Source: Bacillota bacterium (GTDB lineage: Bacteria; Bacillota; Clostridia; Acetivibrionales; DSM-1351). From it: 64,000 bases of DNA. Positions 61,826-64,000 of this stretch are shown here, in pieces. A program made the position numbers and the translations under genes. How positions within the stretch are numbered: position 1 is the stretch's first letter; each line of letters starts with the position of its first letter. The notes beneath the pieces were generated by a model. The model searched no databases and had not been told where the DNA came from. It saw only the letters and a program-made list of their open reading frames with translations. The stretch is taken from contig JAEWSZ010000211.1 in the NCBI GenBank assembly GCA_023397905.1, positions 1 through 64,000 on the forward strand, in the 5' to 3' direction.

Positions 61826-62764
61826 CTAGTTGTCTCTTGATACTTTCATATCACTGTTAGGGATATATCCAAGTTCTGTGATTGTTGCCTTGAAATCATC
61901 GCTCATCATGAAATCAACAAATGCTTTAACTACTCCGGTAGGCTCGCCCTTGGTATACATGTGCTCGTAAGACCAGATGGGATATGTGCCTGCTGTTATG
62001 TTTTCTGCTTTAGCTTCAACGCCTTCATATTTGAGAGCTTTAACTGAAGTGTCTACATAGGATAATGCAAGGTATGATATAGCTCCGTCAGTGTCGGCTA
62101 TTGCCTTTCTGACCGTACCGGAATTATCTTCTGTCAGAGCCAGACCTGCTGCTTCTTCAGCACCGTCCAGAGCGTATTTCTTAAAGGTTGCTCTTGTACC
62201 GGAGGAGCTTGGTCTGTTAACAATAACTATCTTCATGTCAGATCCGCCGACATCTTTCCAGTTTGTTACTTTTCCGGTGAATATGTCGATTAACTGCTGT
62301 TTTGTAAGGTTATCTACTGTTACTTTAGAGTTTACAACTGTTGCAAAGCCTACAACACAAACTTTATGATCTACTAATTCCTTGGCTTTTGCTTCATCAA
62401 GCTTTTCAGCTGCATATAAGTCTGAGTTTCCTATATCTGCTCCGCCTTCGGAAACCTGGCTAAGACCGGTTCCGCTTCCGCCGCCCTGTACCTGTATGCT
62501 TGCTCCGGAATTCTTTTCCATAAACATCTGAGCTGCTTTTTCAGCCAAGGGTTGAAGTGCTGAAGATCCTACTGCTGTAGCCGAACCTGAAATGCTCTCT
62601 GTTGAAGACGGTGACGATTCGCTGCCGCTGTCTGATGATTCCACCTGGGTTGAAGGTGAAGTATCGGTTGAAGTATCGGTATTTGAGCCACAGCCGACCA
62701 ATGCAGTAGTCAGGCTCAGAGTTAACGCCATTGACAGAACTATCGATTTCATAAGTTTTCTCAT
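61826..62764 (-). CDS. pstS: Phosphate-binding lipoprotein PstS
   Basis: A 312-residue binding protein with lipobox LVGC (Cys25) and a long Ser/Thr/Glu linker (about 26-60). Phosphate-site motifs are VGSSALQPL, GGGSGTGLSQVSEG and RPSSSGTRATF, as in PstS. It is the first gene of the operon and has Pho-box-like repeats upstream. Confidence 0.93.
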   Translation of the reverse strand: MRKLMKSIVLSMALTLSLTTALVGCGSNTDTSTDTSPSTQVESSDSGSESSPSSTESISGSATAVGSSALQPLAEKAAQMFMEKNSGASIQVQGGGSGTGLSQVSEGGADIGNSDLYAAEKLDEAKAKELVDHKVCVVGFATVVNSKVTVDNLTKQQLIDIFTGKVTNWKDVGGSDMKIVIVNRPSSSGTRATFKKYALDGAEEAAGLALTEDNSGTVRKAIADTDGAISYLALSYVDTSVKALKYEGVEAKAENITAGTYPIWSYEHMYTKGEPTGVVKAFVDFMMSDDFKATITELGYIPNSDMKVSRDN

Positions 62765-62831
62765 TTTCTTATTGACCCTCCTAAATATGTTGTAATTTTC
62801 TTTTACAGTTAGTATTTTATTGGGTGAAGTT

Positions 62832-62887
62832 TAAATACAAATTAAACAAATGTAAATTCTGATTAAATGAATGTAAATTCCAGGTTA
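62832..62887 (-). promoter_or_regulatory. Pho-box-like repeats upstream of pstS
   Basis: On the minus strand hexamers TTAACC, TTTACA, TTAATC and TTTACA recur about every 11 bp (two GAATTTACATT blocks), as expected for PhoB/PhoP binding to one face of the helix. They lie 70-120 bp before the pstS start, where a -10 box would follow. Confidence 0.5.
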
Positions 62888-63009
62888 ACTATTGCAAAAA
62901 TTAATAATTTTTTATTTACAAATAAAAAATAAGACATGGCCGGCATAACTGAATATGCTGACAATGTCCTGATATATAAAACTCTGAAAAATCGGCGCTG
63001 CAGGGCGGA

Positions 63010-64000
63010 TCATTTGCCCAGAACCACCCTGTCGTCCTTAAGCTGCAGCGGCATGGTGGCAACAACTATGTGCTTGTGCTTTAACAATTCCTTTTGAATA
63101 AAATACGTGGTATTGTTGTGCATTATCTTCTGCCACCAGGACTTCACCGAAAACTGCGGCAGTATGACCGTTATCATATCCCCCTTCTCATATCCGTACT
63201 CCGTGGATTCTATAAATTTCAGCAAAGGGGAGAGCACCTTTCTGAACGGGGAATATTTTACGATCAGAGGTATATCCGTATCGATCAGGGCATACTTCTC
63301 CTTGATTTTATTGGCGTGCTCTTCATCTGTGGAAATATTAAAAGCCACGACATTGTCCGAGATGGTTTTTGCAAATCTCAGTGCCCTCAGGCTTGATTGG
63401 TTTATGCTTTCAAGCGGGACTATCACATGGTTTCTGTAGCAGTTCTTTTGTATGCTGAAACCCTTCAGGTCGGAGTTTTTAATATCCAGCTGTTTTGCAA
63501 GAGCCAGATAATGCCTTTTGATGCGCATGGACATAAAGACCATGACCGGAGTTATAATTATGACGATCCACGCTCCAGACGTGAATTTTTCAAAGGCGAT
63601 TATCAGCACGGCCACAGCAGTGGCAAGAGTACCGAAGCCGTTGACGGCGGCTTTGGCCTTCCACCATTTCCCCTTGATCCTTCTCCATCTCATCACCATT
63701 CCGAACTGTGACAGCGTAAAGGATGTAAAGGCCCCTATGGCATACAGGGGAAGCAGTAAGGACACATTTCCCCTGAAGACTACGATCAGTATTCCCGCTA
63801 TGGCGGAAAGTATTATGATACCGTTTGAAAAGCTGAGCCTGTCGCCTCTCATGCTGAACTGTCTGGGCACGTATCCGTCTCTTCCCATGATGGACATGAG
63901 CAGCGGGAAGCCGGAATAAGCCGTATTCGCTGCTAAAACCAGTATCAGTATTGAGGTTGCGGTATAGAAATAGAACATAAAATTATTTCCGAATATATAA
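63010..64000 (-). CDS. APC-family permease, KimA-like potassium transporter (C-terminal part)
   Basis: The frame is still open at the window edge, so about half of the protein (at least 329 residues) is seen. It begins within membrane helices (TATSILILVLAANTAYSGFP), continues with GRDGYVPRQFSMRGDRL, KFTSGAWIVIIITPVM and a cytoplasmic USP-like domain (about the last 140 residues; NHVIVPLESINQSSLRALRFAK). This fits B. subtilis KimA/YdaO-type K+ importers better than amino-acid permeases. Such transporters are controlled by c-di-AMP; the upstream region is outside the window. Confidence 0.8.
   Translation of the reverse strand, partial: YIFGNNFMFYFYTATSILILVLAANTAYSGFPLLMSIMGRDGYVPRQFSMRGDRLSFSNGIIILSAIAGILIVVFRGNVSLLLPLYAIGAFTSFTLSQFGMVMRWRRIKGKWWKAKAAVNGFGTLATAVAVLIIAFEKFTSGAWIVIIITPVMVFMSMRIKRHYLALAKQLDIKNSDLKGFSIQKNCYRNHVIVPLESINQSSLRALRFAKTISDNVVAFNISTDEEHANKIKEKYALIDTDIPLIVKYSPFRKVLSPLLKFIESTEYGYEKGDMITVILPQFSVKSWWQKIMHNNTTYFIQKELLKHKHIVVATMPLQLKDDRVVLGK

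Noticed and set aside
1..64000. tRNA, rRNA or CRISPR arrays
   Set aside because: No cloverleaf-like sequence, rRNA signature or regularly spaced repeats were seen in the intergenic regions.

Overview
The window looks like chromosomal DNA of an anaerobic, low- to mid-GC Firmicute of the class Clostridia. Supporting signs are an oxygen-sensitive class III ribonucleotide reductase with its radical-SAM activase, FeoAB, many lipoprotein solute-binding proteins, two YesM/YesN-type sensor/AraC-regulator pairs next to CUT1 sugar ABC transporters, strong AGGAGG-type ribosome binding sites and a cobalamin riboswitch on metE. Nearly everything before 48 kb is on the minus strand. No rRNA, tRNA, CRISPR array, prophage or complete insertion sequence was seen.

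Layout. (1) 0-10.9 kb, minus: a YesN/YesM pair, a sugar ABC transporter (binding protein and two permeases), split DhaK/DhaL-type kinase subunits and a GH2 beta-mannosidase, i.e. a beta-mannoside uptake and breakdown locus. (2) 11-14 kb: NikMN-NikQ-NikO nickel/cobalt ECF transporter with a terminator-controlled leader. (3) 14-22.7 kb: a regulon built from an allantoinase/hydantoinase-like amidohydrolase, an M20 carbamoylase-like hydrolase, a single-cysteine Asp/Glu-racemase-fold protein, a 2-hydroxyacid dehydrogenase, an IclR regulator and an SsuABC-type transporter, tied together by three copies of one palindromic operator. (4) 22.9-26.3 kb: an AbrB/RelE-type toxin-antitoxin pair, an aldo-keto reductase, and an ECF S-component plus methyltransferase behind an attenuator-like leader. 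(5) 26.3-33.5 kb: a second sugar ABC operon carrying an HAD phosphatase and an unusual metallo-beta-lactamase-fold protein, divergent from an HTH-PfkB kinase. (6) 33.5-36.5 kb: an epimerase, a second aldo-keto reductase, a His-rich small protein and a 277-bp TA-flanked MITE-like element. (7) 36.5-47.8 kb: YesM/YesN, an LplABC-type transporter and six enzymes (Gfo/Idh/MocA oxidoreductase, TIM-barrel isomerase, SDR, three VOC proteins), which resembles a redox-based glycoside-cleavage pathway. (8) 48-57.3 kb: nrdD-nrdG, an unknown lipoprotein, metE under a B12 riboswitch, and feoA-feoB. (9) 57.4-62.9 kb: pstSCA followed by a chemoreceptor and a PhoB-like regulator, with no pstB or phoU. (10) 63-64 kb: the C-terminal part of a KimA-like APC permease that runs off the window.

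The most notable non-coding signals are: an 81-83-nt conserved, pseudoknot-capable leader in front of two different sugar operons (near 4.4 and 32.1 kb); the MITE; a dispersed intergenic repeat in the nrd and feo operons; a perfect hairpin directly after most binding-protein genes; and two MerR-type 19-bp-spacer promoters in front of the two aldo-keto reductases. All functional calls rest on reading motifs by eye; no database search was run.
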